Origin: Gymnogyps californianus
Lineage: Eukaryota; Chordata; Aves; Accipitriformes; Cathartidae
Reading direction: 5' to 3'
DNA length: 64,000 nt
NCBI RefSeq assembly: GCF_018139145.2
Contig: NC_059486.1
Coordinates: forward strand, 10,044,001-10,108,000
Positions 39,951 through 53,479 of the stretch are shown here, piece by piece. Position numbers and translations under genes: made by a program. The stretch's first letter is position 1, and the number at the start of each line of letters is the position of its first letter. The notes beneath the pieces were generated by a model. It did no database searches, was not told where the DNA came from, and was given only the letters and a program-made list of their open reading frames with translations.

Positions 39951-42900
39951 GGACTCGGTCCAGAAGCTGACTGCTGTCAGCCCTCACAGATTTCAATGGG
40001 AGCTGCTGTTTTGGTACTGTTGGTGGGAGGCAGCATCACTCCCCATGTAAAAACATGTTTTCCTTTAGCATTAAAGTTCTGTGCCTGAGTTCCAAATTCT
40101 CTGCTTGCTGAGATATACCTTGCGTTTCTGATGATTACAACATTAATATGCAAAACATGCAAGTTGTGATAAGTAGTTCCAGAGCTATTTACTAGCAGGA
40201 ATATGTAACGTCAGATGAGGCTTCTAACTGTGAGTATTCTTTTAAAAATACTGCCCATAATTCTGCTGCAACCTTCTTGGTTTTTATATGTAAAACTGAT
40301 AGAGTCATACCGTTTGTTAGCTACAACTGCCATATTATGTATATTCTTCTTACTTCCCTGAAAAATCACAACTGTTGTATATTCCAAAGAGACCCATTTT
40401 GGAAGAAACAATAACATTTAAATTGTACAATAATTTAAAAAGTGTTACATAGTGAACTATATTTTTTCTATTTTAATTGGGAAACTTTTGTAGCAGAAAG
40501 TTGTAAGTACCAGAATTCTAAAACAACTATAAAATGCACAACAATGTCTGGAACCATGTTGCTGTAAATGAATCACATGCTGTAATCAAACCTTTTTGCA
40601 CCCTTATGCTGTATCTAATTTTAAATTAGAAATAGCCAGGCAGCTAATTTACCTCATTCCTCATTTTTATGCTCATTAGAGACCAACAATGGGGAATAAA
40701 CTCTTCTTTGGATCACGTATATTCCTTTGGTCACAGGCTGGATGTCCACATACACACCATGGACATTGTGGGTTGTCATGTCCGAGGGCTGGCACACAAC
40801 TTAAGGAAACGAAGATGAAATGAGCTGTGCATTGCAGATTGGCATGCTACTTCTACTTTTGTGTTTGTATCTGCACAGCCGTCTTCATTAGCCAACCAAG
40901 AAATTTTTAGGCTTCAAATTTAGTGATACCTGTAAGACGCTGTAGAAATGACTTCTCCAATTTTTTACTGAACTGTATATTGAAATGGAGTGTTTTAATA
41001 GGTTATTTGCAGCTGTTTGTTAGTTTTGCTGCACTTCAGAAAACAAAGCTGTTGTTTAAAGATCTTCATAGAGGTATTGAAGCCTTGCTTCAGATGCCCA
41101 TTTAAAATATTCCTGCTTTTATTTTTTTTTTCCAGAAAGTAATGTCTTACAGATATGGAGTAACAAGCCAGAAAGAACATTTACAACTATCTAGTCTGAC
41201 CTATTGCAATGTAAGCTATAGATTTTTTTTCACTCATAACTCATTGATTCATGGATGTCTACAAAACAAGTGACCTGACATCACTCAAATTCAGCTTAAG
41301 ATGGCCTCAGTGCATATTAGTTAGAAATGAAGGATTTCTTTCTGAAGATTAAAGTTAACATTTTCAAAGGGAGGAAGAGAGGCAGTTGGAAAGGAGGAAG
41401 CAAAGCAGCCTTCATAGTATTCATTTATAACGTCAGTAATTCAAAGTATCTGTGTGTATCAAGTAGCCCAAGAAGTTTTGAGATCAATTGCTCTGCACAC
41501 ACCTTTACAGGATGGAGCAGGAGCAAATTCCTTTTTTTTTTTCCTTCCAGATTTGAAGGTCCAAATCCCTGCCAGCAATGGGAAAAGCAGCAAGAGAAGA
41601 TCTGTAAGGAATGATGAACATATCCCCTTCTCTGTATTGTCTTCCTGAGGGATGCCATTCTCTCCTCCAGAGACACTTCGTTCAGGTTGTTGGATAAGAA
41701 AGACCTGACTTTTATGCCAGCAGGAATGATACAGTCTGAACAAGTAGAGATAACAGTCCTGAATGACCCAGCATATTAAAAACCCGTCATAAAACTATAG
41801 GAACCAGTGCTGTGTAAAACAACAGCAGTAAGTTGCTTTGCTGGGTAAATCTGAGCGTGAGAGGATGGACACCTTTGGAAAACGTGGCAAGAATGGAAGG
41901 AAAGAAACTGTTTTCCTCCAACAACCATTTGATTTTGAGATTTACATTGCATTTCATCCACAGCTAATTAAGGTTAGCTCCAGTGGTAACCGCTAGTGTC
42001 TGCATGAACAAGAAGAGAAAAGCAGTCATTAGGAATAAAATTATCCAAATGGATCTATTAGTATTTGTAGCCCTAGCCTTTTCAGTCTGTTGGATAGAGA
42101 GTATACAACCAATGCAATATGATATGTCTAATCCAATTAGATTTCTTCTCTGTTTGTTTTCACTTAATTGATGTGTTAAAATATCCACGCTCATAAACAG
42201 CAGAAGGCACTGTGATGACCCAACATCACCAGGTGTGGTCAGAAACGCACATGTTGCTGGTATAAAAAGGTAGACTGTAAGGTTAGCTATCAGGTAACCC
42301 TTGCTCCTGGGAATCTTTTCTTTGCTACTTGCATGTTTTTTGGTAACAGAAGTCATAAAAAGAAATTGGAGATCAGAAACCACAGTACTGTATATATTTT
42401 GGAAGACAAGTAAAACCCCAAATCCTAAACAAAACTTAACAGGCATAGAGGAGGATATAAGGATAATTTATCTGTGCAGAGTGGAATCGAAGATTTTCTG
42501 GTGTTTATTACTGTCCTAACTTGGTTTTCACTAGAGTAAATATGAACTTTTTCCTTTATTTGATTTGAATTAGAGCATTTTGGAAAAGCCTATGTACTTT
42601 CACCGTGATCAGTTCTGTGTTTGTTTAAGGAGAGTGATGTGACTCAAATTTTCTAAAGCATCCATTTAGTTTGAAGCATGGTATCTTTGAAAGCCAATGC
42701 ACCAGTACCACATAGATGGCTTTCCCATCTTTAAATGAACTTTTAATTAACAGAGAAAGTTCTGTTCAGGTGATTTTGGGGCCTTCCATCTGCACACTTA
42801 CCCAAGTGTTCCTACTGTTTTTCTTATTAACGCTTACTGGAAGCTTTGCTTGCCTAAAGCGGATGTGGTATGTCCATTGTACACTCCTGCAGAGGAATAA

Positions 42901-44012
42901 TGAGAAAAAAACTTTTAAAATGGAATAACAGAATTAAGAAACAAATGCAGTAGAGTTCCGTGGAAAACAAGGACATACGAGGAACCTTTAATAATGTAGA
43001 GAAAACTTTCAGAAGAAACAAGGTTAACTAGGTTAAAAATCAATTTCTCTAATACAATATAAGAAATGCAATCTAAGCTTAATTTTCACCAAAGATTTGT
43101 TAAGCACTTGGCAAGCAAATATGGATTTTTACAGGCATTCTGTTTCAATTTTATGTGCAAATGACATTTGGCAGCAGTAACTGAAATACAGCATGACTTT
43201 CTCAGTTATTTCTATTCATTATTTTGGTTGCTTGTCACCAACTTTTGGTTCTCTCTTTGGCTTTGCTTTTGAATTTGCTTATAGACATGTTAAATCTTCA
43301 GTTGTCTCCAATTGCTTCTCTCATTTTTTGACTTATAGGAATGTAGATCTCATTGGACATGCATTTCTTAATAAAATGTGAAACCTTAAGAAATAAACGT
43401 GAGTGGTTTTGATCACATTCCCATTTGATGTCAATGAAAAAATTTGTGTTGATTCCACATAAAACCAATCCATGGGAAGCCAATGCTAAGCACTTCTACT
43501 GGCATCAGGGGAATTTTTTTTTTTCAGGAATGATGTCTAAAATAATATATAATATAAAGATTAGATAAATTTTGATGCAATTCACTTATAAAGAGAGGCC
43601 AAATGGAGCTGCAGAGGAATATTTTTGGAAGTGAGATCCAGGCAGTGTTAATGGCAAAGGAAAGAGCTGTGACCCTCTTAGACTCTCATTACATTCACAC
43701 CATGACACAGAGTTGCCAGGAGTGTGGCAGCTGAAATCACACTATTCCTAAATGCAGTGAAGTTCTTGATGTTAATGATGAGCCCAGGATTTCATCCATT
43801 CTCTAAATTGATTAAAATCACTAAAATTCCCTTTCAAACAAATATGAAGAGAAAAGTGATTGTTTTGTTATGTTTTCCTTTTTTCCTGGTTTAGCTTGTT
43901 CAGAAAGATGAGTGCTTGAAGATGCAGAGTCTGGGCACAGTGAAGTTAAATCATACCATAGTTGAGTTAGTACACAGTGCACTGCCAGATTAAAAAATGT
44001 GTTGTTTTCTGT

Positions 44013-44044
44013 GGGGGGTGGTGGTGGTGGTGGTTGTTGGTGTT
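44013..44044. repeat. (GGT)n simple repeat
   Basis: A run of six G followed by about five TGG/GGT units and then decayed GTT units on the + strand. G-rich on the + strand, so some non-B structure is possible. Confidence 0.9.
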
Positions 44045-44139
44045 TGACAGTCCAGGAGAAAACCATGATGCTATTTCTGAAGGAGAGATAGTAGAAACTT
44101 TCAGAAATTTTTGTTTCAGATTGGATGAAACTTGAGAAG

Positions 44140-44255
44140 ATAAGTGACTTCTCTATTTTATACATGAATAAAACCAGGCATTCATAGGTTAAGTTAATTG
44201 ATTGAAGTTGTACAGTGAGCTAGTAATGAAACTAGATGTCTAATACATTGGAATA
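44140..44255 (-). mobile_element. MIR-like SINE remnant
   Basis: The + strand reads TAAGTGACTTCTCTATTTTA, TACATGAATAAAACC, CATAGGTTAAGTTAATTG, then TACAGTGAGCTAGTAATG. This matches the reverse complement of the MIR core (ATTTTACAGATGAGGAAAC, GAGGTTAAGTGACTTGCCC, ACACAGCTAGTAAGTGG). MIR and related CORE-SINEs were active before or early in amniote evolution, so a highly diverged copy is expected in a bird. The alignment is by eye. Confidence 0.5.
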
Positions 44256-47200
44256 TGACTATGACCATATTTTACTATCTATATACATTCCCATAAAAAA
44301 GCAGGAGCACCTCACAATCTTTCTAGTATCATTCCTTAGAAAATCACTGAAAGATAGACTGTGTGATCCATTATAGAGAGATCACAGAAAGCCAAGAAGA
44401 CTGGCTCATGATCACTGAAACCTGTAGTGTACAGAGGAAATGAATCAGGTGCTTATATATTGCAGACTAGCACACTAGTCTCTAGACCACCTTTTTTCTT
44501 TCCTGGGTCCTATTCTGCCTCCTACATAAATCAGTGTGAAAACTTCAGTTCGCTGTTATCAGATCTGTGTTGAGTGCTTTTTACAGTCTGAATTACACAC
44601 ACTCTTGAACAAGGATAGCCTTTTACTCTGATGGCACTATGTCAGTTGTAACAAAGCTCTAAATGTCTGTCTGCCCAAACCTTGGGCCCCATCCCAACCA
44701 AAATAAATTTTAAAAACACAATTTCTCAATGTGTATGACATTATTCTTTTAAAAACTTTTAATTTTGCTTCCACAGCCTAATTTGAGTAAAATTACTTTA
44801 ATATTTACTTTTTTTCTTTCATCAGAGCCAATTAAGAACTATGAGTATCATGAAATGATAAATGTTTCCTGGGTGAGGATTAGCAAGAGTAGCCCAGCCT
44901 GCCTCCATCTCAGAGAGCATGGAAATCCATTTTTTTTTCTGTCATCAGTGACTTAGAAAAACAAGAAGAAATTGAAGCCAGAATTTTAGTCTGGCAGACA
45001 GTCTAGACAGGTCTCATGTATCAATAGAAAGATGAGATAAATATTAAAGAAATATTATTCAGCCTAAAACAAGATCCAGCTGCAGCTGTTGGAAATGGTG
45101 ATTTTATTCAGAGGCTTGTGGAAGAGTTGTGTAGTGAACAGCGTGCAGCAGAAGATATATGATTCGTTTCACAATGAACCCCAAGTGCCAGGTATTTTAT
45201 TACCTTACACAGGGAGTTACTTCCAGAGGTACTAAATTTTTCATTTAAGCTTCCTTTGTTGGCTATAATCCCTTTGATTTCTTTCTCTAATTAAATCATA
45301 CAAATTTTCTGGCTGTTTTTCCTTTGTTCTATTTAACCACTCACAATCTTTTAACGGTGATGGGCAGAGAAAAAATAAATGCCTGACAAACATACCTTGG
45401 CAGCAAAACCAACTACAGTAAATCCTGTGACTGAAATACCAAGTTGTACCCTGAAGGATATTTATTGCATTTAGCCACTCCAGAAGACAGCTCTGAAAAC
45501 TCTAATCTCCCCCAGAATCCCAGATTAGATACAGTAATGTGGTAGGAGAGAGATACAGTGTTCAAGAACGGATTTTCTTCTATATATTGAATCTTTGGTT
45601 AGTAACCTTTCTGGCAGCTTATACAATTTGAATGTGCCAGCAGCATTTCTGTAATTATAGTCTCTGGGTGTAAGTTCTATCTCATGTTCTATCTAGTGTC
45701 GTTATCTATTAATAAGACAGCCTGTGTTCATTATTATTATTGTTTCTCTTTCAGTAATGCAATGTTTGTTTAATGCTTCTTCTGTTCTTACTCAAACCAA
45801 GTTTCTGTTGACTTTAGCAGGCACAAGGAAAAAGATGGTCAATGGTTAATCTCAGAGCAACAAAGAAAAGACACTGATAATTAGTTAACTATAATTTTAA
45901 AAATTAATTATGTATTATGTATTTGGTATTGAATGTAGGAGATAACTGACTTAAATAACAAGGGCTTATCTGGTTATATATCACCAGTCAGTGATGTTTA
46001 TTCTCTGTGACATGAAGTGTCTACCAGCACACAGACAATAAAATTCTGAATTTTGCATTTTGAATGAATTTGTAGTAGCTTTGACATTTATTTTGACAGA
46101 GAACAGTTAACTTACTTAGAGTCAAGTTTTTAACCAATAGATGAACCTTAATGTTCTCATGAATTGTTTGCAAGCAATTAAAGGCATTTTGAAGAAAACG
46201 TTTACATTTTAGTTATGTTCTGGAATAAATGATTTCTTGAATGACTGATTTACTAGATAGGGTGTTCTAAGATTTGTATTCATAGAAATTTTTTTCAGTG
46301 TTGCAATAGGCTAGGGAGAGGGAATTATCCTTAAATCTTCAATGAAAACCAAAGCATGCTTTTCATAACTAGTTCAAAAAGCTTTGGTTTTACATTCCCA
46401 AATCACATTTTCTCTGATAATCTGGGAACCTAGAATCTCTAAGACTGAACACTGAGCTGAGCAGAAATTACTTGTTCATCTCTTAGTGAGCCTAGGACCA
46501 CGATGCTTATTAAAAGTCCTTGCCTAGGACTTGTCTGTAACACGTTAACTGTGTTCTAGTTTACTGAAGAAAATTGCAACACATTCTGTGCTAAGTGAGT
46601 TTGTGAGATTTCTCAAGACAAGTAGCAATGCCCTACAAGAACTTCCTTCTACAACTATAAGTAAGATGCAGGTTAGAAAACTCATTGTTAACCACGGGTC
46701 TTGACTGCTGAAAACAGTGTAGTATAAATACTAAATCCCTGGATCCCTAACTTAAGGATACAGTGAGAATCATAACTGCAATGCTAAAACAAACACTTCT
46801 TGAATGGTTGCGTGTTCTGATGTAAATGCTTGACCCAAAAATTCATTGTCGATACACAATTTGAAAACAGCTGAATCATGGCCAGCATAACATTCACACT
46901 TTCAGAGGATCTCCAGATCTTTCCGAAGACAGACCTGAAGTCTCAAGCTATTTCAGGACTGAGCTGAAGTATTTAATTTGACTTCATACCATAAAGAATT
47001 CTTCAGTAGCATGAACATAAACAGTTGCTTGTGAGCTCTTCAGAAGAGCTTCTAGGCTTCAGGCTACCTTGGAAACAAAGGTTTACAGGGAATGACTTTA
47101 GAACATCACGTCTCTTTCCTGGAAGAAGGGAGATTGAACCACGTTAGTACCTTTTTCAATCATTTCCTTGTAACATGTTGCATTAAACTGTTGTAAAAAT

Positions 47201-48939
47201 TATCCATTTACTCTAAACTGGTTTATATGATTGAAATTTGTTACAGCAAACAAAGTTATTTCTATTATTTGGTAATTTAACTCATAATTATAACTAGAAC
47301 ACCCTTTCATTTAATAGTAAGGTCACAGTGGTATTACCTCCATTATAACAATAGTAATAATATGGTGTTGAACAATGTGTGCTGGTTAAAAAAGAAAAGC
47401 TGGTGGAAAGTATGACTTCAGTGATGTAGCCTTGTGAAAACCATTCTACAAATGTAGCACACAACCTGCATTTTCTTGATTGTTTGAATAAGTTATGTAG
47501 TAACTTTCAGATGAATAATGGCATGGTATTGCTCTTTTCAAGTATTTAGGTTAACAAAGAGTAATCTCAGTCTTTGTATTCCAGAGACAGAGCAGGGGAA
47601 AGCGGAGTGGGGTAAAAGGAGGTATGGCTAGAAGCTAGACAGCTTCTCCTTGTCACATGATCTGCAGTTCATACTAACTTAGCCAGTGCTAACAGCTGGT
47701 CTGTAGCTGCCTCAGGACCCCTTGTCTGTTCTCAGGATTGTGTCTTCTATTCCCTGTGATTTAATCTGTCACAACTACTGTTGGTTTGCTGCAAGGAATG
47801 TGTTTTGGCAGTGGAGTTTGCTCTTCAGAAGATCATAAGTAACTCAATGATTTGTGAGAACAATTTATTTGACAGTTTTGATATAGTGCTTTGTAATCAG
47901 ATGTTGGTTCAATTTTCAATTCAATTCAAGCAATAGTCTGTGCTCCCCAAATCCTGTAGAAATGCATGAGCTAAAGACTTTGTTAAATGAAATAGCTCAG
48001 TTTACTGACAATAAGATGAAGTTCATGAGTTCAAGTTGGACCTGTGTTGCTATAACTGATAACTATTAAGTATTTGACGTCTCGTGGTAGTGTGACTTAC
48101 CCCATGAGAAATTATGGTGATGGGAAGGTGATTGAATAGTTGGCTCTTATGAACTGCTAATTTCCTCATAGGTGACTGGATTAGGGGGAGTATGGGGATT
48201 AAATAAATGAAATCTAGCTCAATCTTGCAGTAAGAGAATATTTTGGGTTGTCTTTTACCTGTTCCACAATATGAGGTGTCTGATCTGTATTTTATCCCTT
48301 TACATGTTCCAGATATATCTGTTGGTATGTGTGAGATGCTCAGATGCAATGATAATGATTACCCTGAGACACATTTAAATAAGAAAGCAAAATGAATTTC
48401 CACTTTAGCTCTACATTTAAAAGGATTCAACTTTAATGTTATCCAAATCACTTTGAGCTGAAGAGTTGTTGTGAGATGCTGTTGCTCATCCATCTTCCTA
48501 TAAAAAAAAGTGGACCCTTCCATGTATTTACCAGTAAAGCTATTGCCAATGAAACGTCTTTGATCATATAAATACAGCTCCATTGTCATTTCAGTAGCTG
48601 TCTTCCTACTAAGTGGTCCCTGATATCCCAAGATGCCTGGAGAATTTCTTGAGAAGAGCAGAGCTTGCCTGTTGTTATTACATTACACTTCAAAGAGTTA
48701 TTTTCTGACTGACTCTGATTCTGACACTTCATTGTTAAATTTGCAGAAGATCTAAACCATCATCTCTGGCACCTTGGAATGGAGCTGTATTTATTCACTT
48801 TACATATGTACCATGTTATTCCTCTACTTTACATGTGCTGAGTAAAATACATATTAAGAGTAGTTCTCCAAAAATAGTGAAAGAAGGGTTTTTTATGTGC
48901 TTAATTGCTAGCCTAGGAATCCAAACAGATCAGTTTTCT
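44256..48939. other. AT-rich non-coding DNA
   Basis: A section near 44485-44600 (GGGTCCTATTCTGCCTCC, AAATCAGTGTGAAAAC) faintly resembles old archosaur repeat sequence, but I cannot define an element. The rest is unique AT-rich DNA with no frames of interest. Confidence 0.45.
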
Positions 48940-49080
48940 GTTTTACCAGTCTCAAGCACTGACCTTGGGCAAATAATTTAATCTTGTAGTGATTGTTTTC
49001 CAGCTGTAAAATGAGCATGTGCTTTCAATGCCCTGCCTTCTATCTGGTAATGGCTAAGTTTTATTTCTTTGATACATACA
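48940..49080 (+). mobile_element. MIR-like SINE remnant
   Basis: The sequence CTGACCTTGGGCAAATAATT, then TAATCTTGTAGTGATTG, then TTTTCCAGCTGTAAAATGAG, follows the central part of MIR (TGACCTTGGGCAAGTTACTT, AACCTCTCTGTGCCTCAG, TTTCCTCATCTGTAAAATGG). The match is good through the conserved core and lost beyond it. It is a very old amniote-age insertion with no activity. Confidence 0.6.
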
Positions 49081-50384
49081 GCATCAATTTTACAGTCTTT
49101 GATTCCTGAGGAGGTCTCCAAGCACCACTCCAATGCAAGTGATGACCCTTGCTTTCTAGTACCTGTTTCATTTAAAATTATTTGAAGGGTTGGCAGACAG
49201 CAATTTTAGTGCAAGTCAGAAAGGATCAGGGAATGAGGCAGAGGTGGGTATAGGTGCAGAAGTTTTTAGCAGGTGTCGTTTTTATGGCAACCCTTTTCCC
49301 CTTTCCCCTGTCTTTACCAGGACTTGTTACAGATGTAGTTACAACCAAGCCATGACCTGTTACAACCTTGCTCACAAGGGTGGGTATGAAGTCAAGATAG
49401 TGAGTTGAAATAGTTAACTTTCATAGTTGAGATAGATGGGCTAATTATCATAGGAGACAGAAAAATGTCCTGCTGAAATACAAAACTTATTTTTTTTGTC
49501 ATGGAGAAGCAGCTTTGCTATCAATTCTGTTTGAGAGAGTAAGTGAAATGAAACAAAGTTGATGTCTTGGGCCTGTACTAAATTCATAAATGAAGAGGGA
49601 AAGAACCATGTTATGTTATGCAAAGCATATGTGACATCTTTGCTGTCACTGCTGGTGGTGAAGCTGTTGAGGAAAAGCAATGTTCCTTGATAATGTTGTA
49701 TTGTAGAGTTAAAAGGATTGTGTGAGCTCAGATAAGTTTACCTTAAGAATTCTACATAGGAATCTATCTAGGAAAGCAAAGGTTGAAAGTATTATGGGTC
49801 TAAGTTCCAGAAAAGCAAACCTTCTCTGCCAGATAAAAAAAAAGGTGTTGTTATGTTCAAGAGTTACAAAATGCCTTAAATGCAAGGAAAGGTCAGTGCT
49901 CCCTGGGTCAACTCTAATGCATGGAAAGTGTTGAATTGCTTTTGTAGATACCCTGTCACTGTGTGTCTGTGACTTTGTAGCTTTTGAATAACATTGTTGC
50001 AAATACTTGCTTCAGAATCGCTTATCAATTGTTCAGAAAATGCTCCGGTAACTGTATACACAGACACCTAAATAAATGTAAGTAAGTCAGTGAGAAAGTA
50101 GCAGCGAGAGTCAGTTTAGGTCTATGTATGTACCATGGTTTCTAGTAAGAGGCTGAGCTGGAGGTAGACCTTTAGTTTAGGTCTTAAGATATTTACAGTA
50201 TTTTATAATTTCCATTTTCATTCTGTTACATTCTACTTTTTGGGCCATTTTGTCTGCACCCCTATAATGCAAAGGGGTTTGATTTCAGCTTTTCATTGAA
50301 AATACTGGAAAAATTGTGATTTTTTTTTTTTCCTGATAAAAATGTCAAAGCAGAACTTTTAAGAAGCTTCTGAGGTTTTTACTC
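49081..50384. other. AT-rich non-coding DNA
   Basis: Only short chance frames on both strands. No repeat or RNA gene recognised. Confidence 0.5.
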
Positions 50385-50500
50385 TATGCCTTAATTGTCT
50401 CATCTGTAACACAAGGGTCAAAATAATACTTGGTGAGATGCTTTGAGAACTTTGGGTGAAAAAGTATTTAAATTCTGATTGCTATAATGTTTGGGAAATT
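50385..50500 (+). mobile_element. MIR/L2-like 3' tail remnant
   Basis: The sequence TTGTCTCATCTGTAACACAA, followed by AAAATAATACTTGGTGAGATG, CTTTGAGAACTTTGGGTGAA and AAAGTATTTAAAT, follows the order of an old MIR/L2-related 3' region (CATCTGTAAAATGGG, AATAATACTTACC, CTTTGAGAACCTTGG, AAGTGCTATATAAA). Highly diverged. The family is a best guess. Confidence 0.45.
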
Positions 50501-50559
50501 ATGCTCTCATTCAACCCTTTCACAATGAATTTCCTTTCATTATTGCTTTAAATCTTATT

Positions 50560-50850
50560 ACACAACAATCCTAATTGGTCTTAAATTAATTCTCTCCCCT
50601 GGTTATGAGAGAGCAAAAGCCTAAGGATTATACATTTTAGATTTCTATCTTTATTTGCATCTGAAATTGTAATGAAGTAAAGGATTCAGAGATGCTTACT
50701 TGTCATGTTTGATAAAAGTACACAAGAATTTGTTTCCCCTTCCGAGACAGCCCACTGCTTTTATTATGTATATTGAGACGAATGCCCTCAAAACAAACAG
50801 TTTTCAAGATTAATCTCTGAGATTAAATAATTCCCAATGGCATCCCTTCA
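50560..50850. promoter_or_regulatory. Possible conserved non-coding element
   Basis: Non-repetitive sequence with motif-like words such as GGTCTTAAATTAATTC, AAGATTAATCTCTGAG and GATTAAATAATTCCC, and no coding frame. It resembles conserved non-coding DNA. Support is weak and compositional only. Confidence 0.18.
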
Positions 50851-53479
50851 CTAATGAGAATAAAAGGTGGTGTTCAAGAGACAACACAATGGAGACCAGA
50901 TAGCCTCCATAATAGTTTTATGCAAAGAAATGTGCTTTGTATTGCAGTGAATGAGAAATGAACACACCCAGCTTACTGCTTCTCGGATAAGAGCAGGCAA
51001 CGTTTTAGAAGTGCTTTACTAGAAGTGCAAACCCTTGTGTATTCATGCCCTTGTTTTCTTCTGCATCAGTCAAAAAAAATGTCGAGAAGGGATGAAATGG
51101 ATAGTAATTTCCATACATTTGATTGTGTGAGGTCCTTAGGGTCACCTCTAGGAATAACCAGGTGGAATATACACAAAATAAAAGTGAGTAATGTAAAGGC
51201 CCTTCTGGCCTTAAGCAGTATGAAGTCATCCTTGGTGGAGAACACTTTCTGCAAAAGGATTCTCTGCTGTTCAGCAGATTGCATGCAGCTTTTCAGAGTA
51301 GCTTTAAAATCTTGAAAGAGCAACATGATTAACAGAACACAAGAAAACTTACTTGTTAAAACTACATCTTTAAATTGTGAAAGAACCTATACAATAACAA
51401 TCAAAGAAAGGTTGAGCAGAGAAAATTAAGGCAATTTATTCATGATTCTGTTTAATGATGGAATTGCTGCTCTGTGCAGTTTCTAAAAGGAGAACATCAT
51501 TATACTGCTGAGCAAGCACTGGCTGATTTTAAGGCAAGCTACTGGAAACAAAATTTTTCTAAATTAGTGAGTAGTTTGAAATATCTTTAAATACTGTTTA
51601 AGATAAAGAATACATTGAGTCTGTTTATCACTGAAGCACTGTGGTGCTTCATATGCAGACTCGTCGAGTTTACTTTAGTAGTCCTAAACTTACCTTTTCA
51701 AGTATAGGTTATAAATTCCTCATCCAAACTCTGTTACTGTACTTTACAGTACACTGTTCTGCTTTTGTGATGGATCTAAAAGGAATTTGGAAAAATTCTA
51801 ATTTGAAAAATGTATATTCAGAAAACATAAAGGATATTCCTGCATCTCAAGCATTTAATTTATTTTTCAATGAAGATTTATGCAAACTGTAAAGATTTTT
51901 ACATCTAAGAAAATACTTGTAGAATAAACCACTTCTAATGAGCGAACAAATCCTCAAGTGTCATATTTGATCTAATAACTCAGTGTGGCTATTTTGTAAT
52001 TTGTCTTTCTCTACTACACAAGGTTTGTTGCAAAAATACTGATGTTTTAGTTTAATTATGTGTATAATTTCCATCAATTACGCAGATCGTCTACTAATTA
52101 CAATTAACTAGGATTTTTTAAAATGGGTTATAATTTTCAGATAGCATTAGCTATTTTTTTTTATTATCTCCTTTACTTTTAATATCTTCTGCTGCTGATG
52201 ATCTCTCCCCAGCCTATAATCCCAGCAGCACTTTTGATTTTTCTCCGTGCTGGTTCCTATTCTACTGAATTTTCTCTGAATAAATCCTGGTCAGATTAGT
52301 GGGAGAAATTTGTACTGGTTAGGTCATAGCAGAGTAGAAGCCCTCAGAACAACAGGAGTAAAGGAAGCTTTGCAGTTAGGTTCAAATATTGAAAAAGAGA
52401 TAGCGTATAAATTTCTGCTTTTATGTCCATTTCTGAAAGTTCTGGGAAGGTAAGAAGTGCTCGTGTAAGGATGTCCCCTGCTCGTACCAGTACCTTAAGA
52501 TTTTCAGTCAAAGGAAATAAAACCTGGTTGTTGTTTGAAGGCATAGATTTATCTTTTCTTTCTGGGTTTTGTAACATTAAATCTCCACAGAGAGTGCAGT
52601 TTTTAGAGAAGAGCCATTTTGTCATCATTAAAACATAGAGGTTGTTTGGAGGGGTTTTTTTGTGAAGGTTTTTCATTGGCTCTTTGAGATTAAGTGAGGA
52701 AATGAGAATAATACTGAAAACAGCATGTTTTCCCCTTGAATTCTGTTACCCTAATCAGGACTGGGCAAAAAAGAGGAAAAGCCAGAGGGAAGCAGCAAAG
52801 TTATGAAAGACTTAAAAATGTTTCTATTGGAAATTTCTCCAAGATAGAAAGTTCTACAAATGAAGATGTTATAAAGGAACAGAACTAGTGAATGAGATTT
52901 TGCATCTCTTGTCATGATTAGAAAATATAATTAAACAATGCACTGTAAATTCAGTGAAAGGTGGGAATGCAAATGAAGTTCTTTGATTAAACAGTGTAGT
53001 ATTTGATTCAAAACTTGATTCAGGAAAGCACTTAAGTGTAGGCTTCAGTCCTGCTGATTGTGAATGTTATCTTCTGTACTTAAATGTACATTTAAGTATT
53101 TTTCTGCTCATATGCACTTTACTAAATTGAGGGCAAAAGGACTGAGACAATGATCAAATTGGATTTTGAACTGTATTGCCTGTTTATATAGTTAATTAAA
53201 AAAATCTATTTTGGATTGTCAAATAAAAGAATAAAAAAAGCATTTGTTTAGGCTGAAACTGACTCTACCACCAAAGGGACATATTTTAGCCTAATTATCA
53301 ATTTTGGGATGGTCATGCTCTTCTGAGGTGTTTGAAACAATATGATTTGAAACAGGATGTTGACTTAGGTGGCCCATTGACCATATTCTATATGGTCCTT
53401 TTTCTGTGTGGTACAGTTGGAGGGGAGGGAAAGAAAATGGAAGGAATGAGAGGCAAGATGGCAAAATAGCATAGGAGTT
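50851..53479. other. AT-rich non-coding DNA
   Basis: No gene or repeat family recognised. A small perfect inverted repeat, GACCATAT (53379-53386) and ATATGGTC (53390-53397) around a 3-nt loop, lies about 80 bp from the GC-rich retroviral fragment. Confidence 0.5.

Larger units (their letters stand above)
38218..44139. other. AT-rich non-coding DNA with small simple repeats
   Basis: It contains a perfect 18-bp tandem duplication (39915-39950) and a GGT-type repeat (44013-44044). The 160-codon minus-strand frame at 41964-42446 has hydrophobic runs but no recognisable family and is probably chance. No exon or RNA gene is supported. Confidence 0.5.

Noticed and set aside
41964..42446. 160-codon minus-strand frame with hydrophobic segments that look like membrane spans
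   Set aside because: Hydrophobic stretches arise readily from T-rich DNA; no family resemblance, and it overlaps frames on the other strand.
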